Positions 13,892 through 21,624 of a stretch of 30,196 nucleotides of DNA are shown in pieces. The notes beneath the pieces were generated by a model, which saw nothing but the letters and a program-made list of their open reading frames with translations, did no database searches and was not told the origin of the DNA. The stretch's first letter is position 1. Each line of letters begins with the position of its first letter. A program made the position numbers and the translations under genes. Source of the DNA: Oscillibacter sp. GTDB taxonomy: Bacteria > Bacillota > Clostridia > Oscillospirales > Oscillospiraceae. Where the stretch lies: positions 1-30,196 of the forward strand of contig JAAWIL010000004.1 in the NCBI GenBank assembly GCA_022796315.1, written 5' to 3'.

Positions 13892-15019
13892 ATGAAGATC
13901 GTATTGGTCATCGACCAGTTTGACGATGCCAACAACGGGACGACCATCAGCGCCCGGCGCTTTGCCCAGGCCTTGAAGGAGCACGGCAACGAGGTGCGGG
14001 TCATCGCCACCGGCAAACCGGCGGACTATAAGTACGCGGTGCGGCAGATGCGGTTCTTCCCCATTGTGGAGCACCTGATTACCAGCCAGGGGATGCGCCT
14101 GGCCATCCCCAACCGCCACGTCTTTGAGAAGGCGGCCGCCTGGGCCGACGTGGTGCATTTCATGATGCCCTCGCCTCTGGCCATCATGGGGCTCAAGCAC
14201 GTGGAGAAGCTGGGGATTCCCCACACCGCCGCATTCCACTGCCAGCCGGAGAATATTACCTTCACCCTGCACCTGGGCAATAGCCAACGGGTCAACGATT
14301 TTGTGTATACCAGATTCCGGAATACCTTTTTCAACCGCTTCACCCACATCCACTGTCCCAGCGAGATGATTGCGGACCAGCTGCGCCGGCATGACTACAC
14401 GGCCCAGCTTCACGTGATCTCCAACGGCATCAGTCCCCAGTACTTCTACGAAAAGCGCCCCAAGGAGGACTGGATGCAGGGGAAGTTCAACGTGCTGATG
14501 GTGGGCCGCTACGCCGGGGAGAAGCGCCAGGATGTGCTGATCCAGGCCGCCGCCAAGAGCCGCCACTCCGGGGAGCTCCAGGTAATCCTGGCGGGGAAGG
14601 GGCCCCTGGAGAAGAAGTACCGCCGCATGGCGGAGGTGCTGCCCAACCCCATTGTCATGGATTTCTACCAGCCGGAGCGGCTCATTGAGATCCTTCATAT
14701 GGCGGACCTGTATGTCCACACCGCCGACGCGGAGATTGAGGCCATGAGCTGTATGGAGGCCTTCGCCTGCGGCCTGGTACCCGTGATCGCGAACTCCGCC
14801 CGGTCCGCCACGCCCCAGTTTGCCCTGGATGGGCGGAGCCTGTTCCCGGCGGGGGACAGCAGCGCCCTGGCGGCGCAGATGGACTGGTGGATTGAACACC
14901 CGGAGCAGCGGGCGGCCATGGAGCGGCGCTACGCGGAGCACGCGGAACAGTACGCCCTGGCTCGGTCCATTGAGCAGACAGAGGAGATGTTCCGCCAGGC
15001 CATTGCGGAGCGGAATTAA
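13892..15019 (+). CDS. Family 4 glycosyltransferase (GT-B fold)
   Basis: This 375-residue enzyme has the two Rossmann halves of GT-B transferases. The N-terminal acceptor domain opens with KIVLVIDQFDDANNGTTIS, a glycine-containing acceptor loop. The donor domain carries NVLMVGRYAGEKRQDVLIQA and the E-x7-E motif in EIEAMSCMEAFACG near residue 280. The pattern resembles 1,2-diacylglycerol glucosyltransferases, which make membrane glycolipids. Acceptor and sugar cannot be named with confidence. No membrane segment is seen; peripheral membrane binding is usual for that group. It is co-transcribed with the TSCPD gene. Confidence 0.9.
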   Translation: MKIVLVIDQFDDANNGTTISARRFAQALKEHGNEVRVIATGKPADYKYAVRQMRFFPIVEHLITSQGMRLAIPNRHVFEKAAAWADVVHFMMPSPLAIMGLKHVEKLGIPHTAAFHCQPENITFTLHLGNSQRVNDFVYTRFRNTFFNRFTHIHCPSEMIADQLRRHDYTAQLHVISNGISPQYFYEKRPKEDWMQGKFNVLMVGRYAGEKRQDVLIQAAAKSRHSGELQVILAGKGPLEKKYRRMAEVLPNPIVMDFYQPERLIEILHMADLYVHTADAEIEAMSCMEAFACGLVPVIANSARSATPQFALDGRSLFPAGDSSALAAQMDWWIEHPEQRAAMERRYAEHAEQYALARSIEQTEEMFRQAIAERN

Positions 15020-15039
15020 TTTGGGGCCAAATACAAAAA

Positions 15040-15117
15040 GAGCGGCGCAAACAGCCGCTCCAGAGAATCTGATCCATCTACGGGACGCGGTGTTGGAGCC
15101 GCGTCCTGTTTCTGTTT
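15040..15117 (+). terminator. Two hairpins after the glycosyltransferase gene
   Basis: GAGCGGC/GCCGCTC (15040-15060) is a 7-bp stem without a T-run after it. GGACGCGG (15083-15090) with CCGCGTCC (15099-15106) is an 8-bp stem followed by the T-rich TGTTTCTGTTT (15107-15117). The second is the likely terminator. Confidence 0.7.
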
Positions 15118-15145
15118 ATGGAGGCCCGCGAACACGTCCGCCCTT

Positions 15146-15174
15146 GCACCCCGGCGGGATCTCCCGCATAATCT
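15146..15174 (+). promoter_or_regulatory. Possible sporulation-sigma promoter of the cwlJ-like gene
   Basis: CATAATCT (15167-15174) resembles a sigma-E or sigma-K -10 box. An upstream CACC near 15147 could serve as a sigma-K -35 (mAC) at a 16-17 nt distance. The -35 does not fit sigma-E. No sigma-A pair is visible. The reading is guided by the gene content and is weak. Confidence 0.3.
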
Positions 15175-15199
15175 GGAACAGCGACAAGGAGGAATGTAC

Positions 15200-15640
15200 A
15201 TGGCTTATTCCGACCGGGAGCTGCTGGCCCGTCTAATCCAATGCGAGGCGGGCGGAGAGGGGGAGATCGGGATGAAGGCGGTGGCCGGTGTGGTGATGAA
15301 CCGGGTTCATGCCACGGGCGGCGAGTACGCCCGGGTTGGCCAGGGGAGCATCCGTAAAATCATCTTCCAGCCCTATCAGTTTGTGTGCGCCAGCGAGACG
15401 GAGAACGGCGCGTATAACCCCCAGAATATCTACAATATGCGGCCCGAGCAGATTCACTACGACATTGCCGACTGGGCCATTGCCGGAAACCGCATCCCGG
15501 ATGTGGCGGAATCCCTGTGGTTCTATAACCCCTTTGGCCCCACCTGCCGGAACCGATTCCCCTCGGATGTGGGCTATTGGCAGACCCGGATCGGCGATCA
15601 TTGCTTTTACAATCCTACAAACGCCTACTATTCCACCTAG
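15200..15640 (+). CDS. cwlJ: CwlJ/SleB-type spore cortex-lytic hydrolase
   Basis: This 146-residue protein is a single Hydrolase_2 (SleB/CwlJ) domain. The catalytic Glu lies in LIQCEAGGEGEIG near residue 14. The VVMNRVHA strand and YNPFGPTCRNRFPSDVG follow. There is no signal peptide and no peptidoglycan-binding domain, so it matches CwlJ (about 142 residues) rather than SleB. CwlJ cuts spore cortex peptidoglycan during germination and needs GerQ for its place in the coat. The next gene is gerQ-like, 46 nt away, which strongly supports the call. AAGGAGG, 7 nt upstream of 15200, favours that ATG over 15194. Confidence 0.9.
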   Translation: MAYSDRELLARLIQCEAGGEGEIGMKAVAGVVMNRVHATGGEYARVGQGSIRKIIFQPYQFVCASETENGAYNPQNIYNMRPEQIHYDIADWAIAGNRIPDVAESLWFYNPFGPTCRNRFPSDVGYWQTRIGDHCFYNPTNAYYST

Positions 15641-15686
15641 GAGAGGCGTCAATACCGTGCGTGATTCAGAGTTAAGAGGTGTTATG

Positions 15687-16214
15687 ATGGCAAACTATTG
15701 GAACGATACAGGCGTACCGGCTGCCGCCGGAGCGCGCAGAGACCCCTGGGCAGGGGAGATCTCCCTGCCGGTACAGGGCAGTGGAAGAATTCCCGGCCCG
15801 GCCCAGATGCCCGCCGTCCGCCAGTCCGCGCCGCCGCCTGCCGCCGGTTCACAGACCGGAGGGGAGACTCCTTCCGTTCCCGGCAGTACGCTGGAGATGG
15901 GCAGCGGCCTGCCGGCGGAGGTTATTGAGAACCCCACCACGATGAACGAGGCGTACATGGGCTCCCTGAAGGCCCTGCTGAACCGGAATAAGGGCGCCTA
16001 TGTGGTGGCCGCCTTCCTGCTGGGTACCCAGAATGAGACCACCTGGGAGGGCATCCTCTATGATGTGGGTAATGACTACGTGACCATCTACCAGGAAGGC
16101 CGGGACCGGTACATCGTGTGCGACATCTACTCCCTGAAATACCTGGAGTTCTACGACACCAGGCGCCGGGAGCTGTGCAACCAGCTGCTTCAGGAGCAGG
16201 AGGCCTTGGGCTGA
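15687..16214 (+). CDS. gerQ: GerQ-like spore coat protein
   Basis: The 175-residue protein has an N-terminal Pro/Ala/Gly-rich half (1 to about 80). A C-terminal GerQ domain of about 90 residues follows (SLKALLNRNKGAYVVAAFLL, then YVTIYQEGRDRYIVCDIYSL and KYLEF). GerQ is a coat protein, cross-linked in Bacillus, that is needed to keep CwlJ in spores. The directly upstream cwlJ-like gene makes this a matched pair. Two in-frame ATGs (15684, 15687) follow AAGAGGTG; the second has better spacing. In this copy the disordered half is rich in Pro and Gly. A coat position is inferred. Confidence 0.88.
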   Translation: MANYWNDTGVPAAAGARRDPWAGEISLPVQGSGRIPGPAQMPAVRQSAPPPAAGSQTGGETPSVPGSTLEMGSGLPAEVIENPTTMNEAYMGSLKALLNRNKGAYVVAAFLLGTQNETTWEGILYDVGNDYVTIYQEGRDRYIVCDIYSLKYLEFYDTRRRELCNQLLQEQEALG

Positions 16215-16221
16215 GACGAAA

Positions 16222-16251
16222 CGGGGAGACTGCCTACAGGCAGTCTCCCCG
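16222..16251. terminator. Two-way terminator between gerQ and the NifX-like gene
   Basis: CGGGGAGACTGCC (16222-16234) pairs perfectly with GGCAGTCTCCCCG (16239-16251) over 13 bp around TACA. T-richness is weak on both sides, but it sits between convergent genes. Confidence 0.75.
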
Positions 16252-16262
16252 GATTGCTTCGG

Positions 16263-16658
16263 TCAGTGGTGGCAGTGGCCGCCGCAGGTGTGGTCGTGCT
16301 GACCGCAGCTGTGATCCTCGCCGTGGTGGTGATCACAGGTGGCAGAGGCGGCGCAGGTCAGCGTGCCGGCCAGCAGTTCGGAGACCCGCTGGTCCGCGTC
16401 GCCGCTGCAGCCGGCGCAGAGCTGAATTCCGGCCTCCGCCAGGGCGGCCTGAGCGCCTCCGCCAATGCCGCCGCAGAGGAGGCAGTCCACCTTGTGGGCG
16501 GAGAGGAAGCCCGCCAGAGCGCCGTGGCCGCTGCCGTTGGTGTCCACTACCTGAGAGGAGACCACCGCGCCGTTTTCCGCCTGGTAGATCTTAAACTGTT
16601 CCGTGTGGCCGAAGTGCTGAAACACACTTCCATTTTCATAGGGAACCGCGATGTTCAT
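16263..16658 (-). CDS. NifX/NifB-like cofactor-binding protein with His/Cys tail
   Basis: The 131-residue protein has the dinitrogenase iron-molybdenum cofactor biosynthesis fold (residues 1 to about 105; MNIAVPYENGSVFQHFGHTE start, GGIGGGAQAAL loop). A C-terminal tail of about 25 residues carries about nine His and four Cys. No nitrogen-fixation genes are nearby. Such stand-alone proteins are common in anaerobes and probably bind an Fe-S or Fe-Mo type cluster, or simply metal. The tail looks like a metal-storage or delivery extension. GAAAGAAGGA is the ribosome site for the ATG at 16658. The exact role is unknown. Confidence 0.88.
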   Translation of the reverse strand: MNIAVPYENGSVFQHFGHTEQFKIYQAENGAVVSSQVVDTNGSGHGALAGFLSAHKVDCLLCGGIGGGAQAALAEAGIQLCAGCSGDADQRVSELLAGTLTCAASATCDHHHGEDHSCGQHDHTCGGHCHH

Positions 16659-16758
16659 AGAATACGTCCTTCTTTCGGAAAAGATATAGATGTGAGGACC
16701 TGCCGCCTGACGGCGCCCCATAGAGCGCGCGGGCGGGGGAACCGGGGGTTTCCACTGC

Positions 16759-18486
16759 TTACGGCTTCAGACCGGCGACCCACTGGCCATACTTGGTGAG
16801 GTTGACCTGGGCGTCTGCGGCGTCCTTGCCCTGGGTCAGGACATAGACCTTGATCTTGGGCTCCGTGCCGGAGGGCCGGACGATGACGGAGGTGCCGTCG
16901 CTCATCTCGAAGCGCAGCACGTTGGAGCCGGAGAGCTCCATGGTGCTCTTCGCGCCGCTGGAGCAGTCGGTGACGGAGCCGTCCAGGTAGTCCTTGAAGA
17001 CGGCAGTCTTAACGCCGGAGAGTTCCGCCGGGGGATTCTCCCGCAGCTGCTTCATCAGCTTCGCCATGTCCTTCAGACCGTCCAGGCCGGGCATCACCAG
17101 GTTGTGGGTCTGCTCGGCGTAATAGCCGTACTTCTCGTAGAGGCTTTCCAGGGCGTCTGCCAGGGTCAGGCCCTGGGCGGCGTACCAAGCGGCCATCTCC
17201 GTCAGGGCCAGGGAGGCGGTGACGGCGTCCTTGTCCCGAACGAAGGAGCCCAACATGTAGCCATAGGATTCCTCGTAGGACATGATCACATTCCCCTCAC
17301 CGCTGGCCTCCAGCTGGTCCTTTTTCTGGGCCAGGAACTTGAAGCCGGTGAAGGTGTCAAAGCACTGGAGACCGTTGACCTCCGCCACCTTCCGGGCCAT
17401 CTCCGTCGTGACGATGGTCTTCAGGGCGGTGGCCTTTTCCGGCAGGGTCCCGGCCCGCTTCATGGCCCCGATCAGGTAGTCCAGCAGAAGGACGCCGGTC
17501 TGGTTGCCGGTAAGAACCTGGAAGCTGCCATCCTTGGTGCGGACCATGATGCCCACCCGATCGGCGTCGGGGTCGGAGCCCAGAATGAAGTCGGCGTTAT
17601 TGGCCTTGGCCAGCTCCACCGCCAGGGCAAAGCCCTCAGGGTTCTCCGGGTTGGGGGAGACCACCGTGGGGAAGTTCCCGTCAATGACCATCTGCTCCGG
17701 GACGCAGAGCACATGCTTCATGCCCAGACGCTTCAGGGCCTCGGGAATCAGCTTGTGGCCGGTGCCGTGGAACGGGGTGTAGACCATCTTAAAGGTGTCC
17801 GCCACCTTGGCCACCGTCTCCTTGTCGTTGACCTGGGCCATGACGTGGGAGAGGAACCGCTCGTCGGTCTCCGCGCCCAGGACCTCAATCAGGCCGCTCC
17901 GGACGCCCTCGTCATACTCCACGCGCTTGACGTCCTGGAAGAGGTCAATCTCGCCCAGGCGCTTGGCTACGGCGTCGGCGTGCTGGGGCGGCAGCTGGGC
18001 GCCGTCCTCCCAGTAAACCTTGTAGCCGTTGTACTCCTTGGGGTTATGGCTGGCGGTGACGTTGATGCCCGCCTGGCAGTGGTACTCCCGGACGGCAAAG
18101 CTCAGCTCCGGGGTGGGGCGCAGGGACTCGAAAATCCGGACATGGATGCCGTTGGCGGCGCAGACCTCCGCGGCGGCCCGGGCAAAGTCCATGGAGTGGT
18201 TGCGGCAGTCCATGCAGATGGCCACGCCCCGGCGCTTGCCCTCTTCGCCCTCGGCGGCGATAATGTCGGCAAAGCCCTGGGTGGCCCAGCGGATTACGTG
18301 GATATTCATATTGTGGAGTCCCACGCACATGGTGCCCCGCAGGCCGGCGGTGCCGAACTCCAGGGGACCATAGAACCGGCCCTCCATCTCCTTGGGATCG
18401 TTCTGGATGGCCTCCAGCTCCGCCCGCTCCTCTGCGGACAGGGCAGGGCTTGCCAGCCACTTCTCATACTCTTTCTTGAAATCCAT
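16759..18486 (-). CDS. pgcA: Phosphoglucomutase/phosphomannomutase (PgcA type)
   Basis: The 575-residue enzyme interconverts glucose-1-phosphate and glucose-6-phosphate (and perhaps the mannose forms), which feeds cell-wall and glycolipid sugar nucleotides. All four signatures are seen: the phosphoserine loop TASHNP (Ser146), the metal loop DPDADR (about 305-310), the sugar loop YEESYGY, and the phosphate loop RPSGTEPKIKVY near the C-terminus. The length matches Bacillus PgcA (about 580 residues). The start at 18486 is set by GGGAGG, 7 nt upstream; earlier in-frame ATGs overlap that site. Confidence 0.96.
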   Translation of the reverse strand: MDFKKEYEKWLASPALSAEERAELEAIQNDPKEMEGRFYGPLEFGTAGLRGTMCVGLHNMNIHVIRWATQGFADIIAAEGEEGKRRGVAICMDCRNHSMDFARAAAEVCAANGIHVRIFESLRPTPELSFAVREYHCQAGINVTASHNPKEYNGYKVYWEDGAQLPPQHADAVAKRLGEIDLFQDVKRVEYDEGVRSGLIEVLGAETDERFLSHVMAQVNDKETVAKVADTFKMVYTPFHGTGHKLIPEALKRLGMKHVLCVPEQMVIDGNFPTVVSPNPENPEGFALAVELAKANNADFILGSDPDADRVGIMVRTKDGSFQVLTGNQTGVLLLDYLIGAMKRAGTLPEKATALKTIVTTEMARKVAEVNGLQCFDTFTGFKFLAQKKDQLEASGEGNVIMSYEESYGYMLGSFVRDKDAVTASLALTEMAAWYAAQGLTLADALESLYEKYGYYAEQTHNLVMPGLDGLKDMAKLMKQLRENPPAELSGVKTAVFKDYLDGSVTDCSSGAKSTMELSGSNVLRFEMSDGTSVIVRPSGTEPKIKVYVLTQGKDAADAQVNLTKYGQWVAGLKP

Positions 18487-18606
18487 AGCCATTCCTCCCA
18501 TTAAAATGAATGATGATGACAACAGGCGGCAAAGCCGCAGAAAAAGTGTTCGCCTGTCACCTTATGCCCCAGATAGATAGAATGTACCAAAAGCGGCGGG
18601 AAGCGA

Positions 18607-18646
18607 AAGGGGATACGCCCCTTGGCAGGGCGCGGAGACAGCGCCC
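18607..18646. repeat. Pair of GC hairpins upstream of pgcA
   Basis: AAGGGG/CCCCTT (18607-18623, loop ATACG) is directly followed by GGGCGC/GCGCCC (18628-18646, loop GGAGACA). The head-to-tail mini-hairpins resemble the array after the cyclo-ligase gene, without the GGAGTC spacer. They lie between pgcA and rlmH and may end the rlmH transcript, although no T-run is present. Confidence 0.45.
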
Positions 18647-18681
18647 CCCAATCCGCCCGGCGCGCTTGACAGGGAACCGCG

Positions 18682-19164
18682 CTATTTATGATACCGCGTC
18701 CCCGCGTTGATCTGATAGGCCCGGTAAATCTGCTCCAGCAGCATCACCCGGGCCAGATGGTGGGGAAACGTCATGGGCGACATGGACAGCTGTGCCCACG
18801 CCTCCGCTTTGATGGAGGAGTGGAGCCCGTGGGACCCGCCAATCAGAAAGACCAGCTGCTTCTCCCCCCGGTGGGACCAGGCGGCCATCAGCTGCGCCAG
18901 CTCCTCGCTGGACCGCATCCGACCCTCTACGCACAGGGCGACCAGGCTGGAGGACGGAGGCAGCTTCCCCCGGATGGCCTCCGCCTCCTTGGAGAGGGCC
19001 GCCTCAATCTGGGCGGGGGAGGGGCTGTCCGGCAGCCGTTCCTCCGGCAGTTCCACCAGGTCCAGCTTGCAGAAGCGACTGAGCCGCTTGAGATACTCCG
19101 CCGCCGCCTCGATGTAGAACTTCTCCTTGAGCTTCCCCACACACAGAAGCGTTATCCTCTGCAT
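18682..19164 (-). CDS. rlmH: 23S rRNA (pseudouridine1915-N3)-methyltransferase RlmH
   Basis: The 160-residue SPOUT-fold enzyme methylates pseudouridine 1915 in helix 69 of 23S rRNA in the assembled ribosome. The knot motif LIGGSHGL and the very conserved C-terminus are present (MTFPHHLARVMLLEQIYRAY, then QINAGTRYHK). The standard family length is 159. The ATG at 19164 lies inside the end of the walJ gene (13-nt overlap), so the two are probably translated from one message. Confidence 0.97.
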   Translation of the reverse strand: MQRITLLCVGKLKEKFYIEAAAEYLKRLSRFCKLDLVELPEERLPDSPSPAQIEAALSKEAEAIRGKLPPSSSLVALCVEGRMRSSEELAQLMAAWSHRGEKQLVFLIGGSHGLHSSIKAEAWAQLSMSPMTFPHHLARVMLLEQIYRAYQINAGTRYHK

Positions 19165-19946
19165 ACGCGCCTCCCGGCCACAAGATAGGCCTCGCTCAGG
19201 GTTTCCCGAGGGGCCACGGACAGCGCCGGGTGCAGATCCGCCGCCGCGAGGGCGGTCTCCACCGCCCGCAGAGCCATGGCGGGGGTGTTGTTTTCCCGGC
19301 TCAGATGGGCCAGGACCACTTCCGCCGTGCCGCGCTCCGCCAGAGTGACTGCGAACCGGGCGGCGTCCTCGTTGCAAAGATGCCCGCCGGGGCCCAGAAT
19401 CCGCCGCTTCAGATAGTAGGGGTAGGGCCCGCTCCGGAGGGTCTCCACATCGTGGTTGGCCTCCAACACGGCCAGGTCGATGCCGGGCAGGATCTCTGCC
19501 GCCTCCTCGGTCACGCAGCCGGTGTCGGTCATGATGCCGGCGCTGCCGTCGGGGCCGTCCAGCCGGAAGCCGCAGGCCCCCGGCGCGTCATGGGCGATGG
19601 GGAAGGCGGTGACAGTGAAGTCGCCACAGGCCGTGGGCATACACAGGGACAGTGTCTCCAGCCGGCCGCCCAGGCCCCGGTGCGCCAGCTCTCTGCAGGT
19701 CTCCGGAGAGGCCAGAATGGGACAGGCGGTGCGCTTGAGCAGGGTCTGGAGCCCGGAAATATGGTCCGTATGGGTGTGGGTGATGAGAATGGCGTCCAGG
19801 TCCTCCGGGGAGGACGCCAGGGTGCGCAGTCCGGCAGTGATGCGGCGGCAGGAGATACCGGCGTCCACCAGCAGGCGGGTGGTTCCGCCGGAGACGGTCA
19901 GCGCGTTCCCGGAGGAACCGCTGGCCAGAGTATGTAAGGTGATCAA
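19152..19946 (-). CDS. walJ: MBL-fold metallohydrolase (WalJ/YycJ type)
   Basis: The 264-residue enzyme is a metallo-beta-lactamase-fold phosphodiesterase or nuclease type. The metal motif is THTHTDH near residue 55. Later ligands lie in FPIAHD and LEANHD, with a final His in VVLAHLS. YycJ/WalJ proteins are often encoded in the walRK cluster, and the Bacillus protein has a role linked to cell wall and DNA. Here it sits between murA and rlmH and no walRK genes are seen. The start codon is TTG (19944-19946), 8 nt after GGAGG; no in-frame ATG has a ribosome site. Confidence 0.88.
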   Translation of the reverse strand: MITLHTLASGSSGNALTVSGGTTRLLVDAGISCRRITAGLRTLASSPEDLDAILITHTHTDHISGLQTLLKRTACPILASPETCRELAHRGLGGRLETLSLCMPTACGDFTVTAFPIAHDAPGACGFRLDGPDGSAGIMTDTGCVTEEAAEILPGIDLAVLEANHDVETLRSGPYPYYLKRRILGPGGHLCNEDAARFAVTLAERGTAEVVLAHLSRENNTPAMALRAVETALAAADLHPALSVAPRETLSEAYLVAGRRVCRG

Positions 19947-19966
19947 ATTGGATTCCTCCGGATGAG

Positions 19967-20005
19967 AAAGCGTCCGCGGGAGACGGAAGGCTCCGCGGAC
20001 GCTTT
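19967..20005 (-). terminator. Hairpin between murA and walJ
   Basis: AAAGCGTCCGCGG (19967-19979) pairs perfectly over 13 bp with CCGCGGACGCTTT (19993-20005). On the minus strand the stem is followed by CTCATCC, so only the closing TTT supports termination. It stands just ahead of the walJ ribosome site and may act as a partial terminator. Confidence 0.65.
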
Positions 20006-20027
20006 GCGTCGATGTGCGGCAGAGACG

Positions 20028-21323
20028 TCAGCCGACCTGCGCTTTCAGGTCCAGTTCCTTCTCCTCCACCGATTGAATGTCCGCGCCCAGGGCCCGGAGC
20101 TTGGAGATGACGTCCTCATAGCCCCGTTCAATGTATTGTACCTGGGTGATTTCGCTGCGGCCCTTGGCGGCCAGAGCGGCAATGACCAGAGCCGCGCCGG
20201 CCCGCAGGTCGCTGGCCTGGATGGGGGCCCCGGTGAGATGATCCACGCCCTCCACCACAGCGGTCTTGTCGTCCACCTGGATCTTGGCGCCCATGCGCCG
20301 CAGTTCCTCCACGTAGCGGTAGCGGCTGCTCCAGACGCTCTCCGTCACCAGAGAGGTACCCTGGGCCAGGGAGAGGACGGTGGTGATCTGGGGCTGCATA
20401 TCCGTGGGGAACCCGGGGTAGGGGAGGGTCTTCACATTGGTGCGCTGGAGGGGGCCGCTGCGGCGGACCAGGAGCGTGTCCTCGTTCTCCTCCACCTCCA
20501 CGCCCATCTCCACCAGCTTGGCGGTGATGCAGTCCATGTGCTTGGGGATGATGTTCTTCACCAGCACCTGTCCGCCGGTGGCCGCCACGGCGGCCATGTA
20601 GGTACCCGCCTCAATCTGGTCGGGAATGATGGCGTAGCTGCCGCCAGTGAGGCGGTCCACGCCGTGGATCTTGATGGTGTCTGTGCCGGCGCCCCGGATA
20701 TTGGCCCCCATGGAGTTGAGGAAGTTGGCCAGATCTACGATGTGGGGCTCCTTGGCGGCGCTCTCGATGACGGTGGTGCCCTCTGCCATGACGGCGGCCA
20801 TCATGATATTCATGGTGGCGCCTACGGATACTACATCCAAATAGACGTTGGCCCCCTTGAGCCGGGGACGGTCCGTGACGGCACGGATGAAGCCGCCCTC
20901 CACCGTGACCTTGGCGCCCAGGGTGGTGAAGCCCTTCACATGCTGGTCAATGGGGCGGACGCCGCCGAAATTGCAGCCGCCAGGCATTGCTACTTCGCCG
21001 TGGCCGAAGCGGCCAAGCAGGGCGCCAATGAGGTAATAGGAAGCCCGAATCCGCCGGGCCAGTTCATAGTCGGTTCGGGTGGAGTGGATATGGCGGCAGT
21101 CAATCTCCACAGTGTGGCGGTTGATGCTGCGGATCTGGGCGCCCAGATTTTCCAGGATCTTGAGGGACATCCGCACGTCGGAGATCTGGGGGACATTCTC
21201 AATCCGGCAGATGCCGTTCACCAAGAGTGCGGCGGGAATGATGGCGACAGCCGCGTTCTTGGCTCCGCTGATCTCCACCTCGCCGAATAGGGGCTTTCCG
21301 CCCTGCACAATATATTTTGTCAA
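20028..21323 (-). CDS. murA: UDP-N-acetylglucosamine 1-carboxyvinyltransferase MurA
   Basis: The 431-residue enzyme makes the first committed step of peptidoglycan synthesis: it transfers enolpyruvate from PEP to UDP-GlcNAc. The substrate Lys-Asn pair (K22, N23 in SGAKNAA) and the catalytic Cys117 in the flexible loop PGGCNFGGVRPIDQH are present. The Cys means the enzyme should be fosfomycin-sensitive at this position. The start codon is TTG (21321-21323), preceded by AGAGGGT. The C-terminus EKELDLKAQVG is unremarkable. Low-GC Gram-positives often have two MurA copies; this one cannot be placed as MurA1 or MurA2 by eye. Confidence 0.96.
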   Translation of the reverse strand: MTKYIVQGGKPLFGEVEISGAKNAAVAIIPAALLVNGICRIENVPQISDVRMSLKILENLGAQIRSINRHTVEIDCRHIHSTRTDYELARRIRASYYLIGALLGRFGHGEVAMPGGCNFGGVRPIDQHVKGFTTLGAKVTVEGGFIRAVTDRPRLKGANVYLDVVSVGATMNIMMAAVMAEGTTVIESAAKEPHIVDLANFLNSMGANIRGAGTDTIKIHGVDRLTGGSYAIIPDQIEAGTYMAAVAATGGQVLVKNIIPKHMDCITAKLVEMGVEVEENEDTLLVRRSGPLQRTNVKTLPYPGFPTDMQPQITTVLSLAQGTSLVTESVWSSRYRYVEELRRMGAKIQVDDKTAVVEGVDHLTGAPIQASDLRAGAALVIAALAAKGRSEITQVQYIERGYEDVISKLRALGADIQSVEEKELDLKAQVG

Positions 21324-21457
21324 ATCTTGACCCTCTTTTCAAGCAGCTTGCGGCGGCAGACTGCGTTTTGGTACTTGCAGTTTGCCCACCTGCCGGCGCT
21401 TCATACCTGCGCGGCAGCATGTTCTGCCGCGGCGAAAAACGCCCTCGACAGTAGCGC
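21324..21457 (-). promoter_or_regulatory. Long untranslated leader of murA
   Basis: The predicted transcript start near 21457 leaves a leader of about 134 nt. It contains a perfect 8-bp hairpin, CGCGGCAG with CTGCCGCG (21410-21431). No known riboswitch was recognised. The remaining leader up to the TTG start holds no clear ORF. Confidence 0.45.
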
Positions 21458-21463
21458 AGTTTT

Positions 21464-21492
21464 AGAATAGCACATTCGGACAAGAATTGCAA
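21464..21492 (-). promoter_or_regulatory. Sigma-A promoter of murA
   Basis: On the minus strand TTGCAA (21487-21492) and TATTCT (21464-21469) are 17 bp apart. This is a good but not perfect match. Confidence 0.7.
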
Positions 21493-21558
21493 ATGTTTCC
21501 TGAGTGGGATTTTCGATTTTGGCGGAAAAATACAAGCCCGGAGGCTGGAAGACGCAGG

Positions 21559-21604
21559 AAAAAACGCCGCGGCGCAGGGTCCATCAGGAGCTGTGCCGCG
21601 GCGT
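21559..21604 (-). terminator. Terminator of the phosphorelay operon
   Basis: On the minus strand a 12-bp stem with one G-U pair (arms 21593-21604 and 21564-21575, core GCCGCGGC) is followed by six T (21559-21564). It lies 20 nt past the hybrid kinase stop. Confidence 0.92.
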
Positions 21605-21624
21605 CTGTCAAATTTTGGGACATG

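Noticed and set aside
19962..21290. Plus-strand open frame of 442 codons over murA
   Set aside because: The translation is Gly/His/Asp-rich with no family features. The minus strand encodes an intact MurA.
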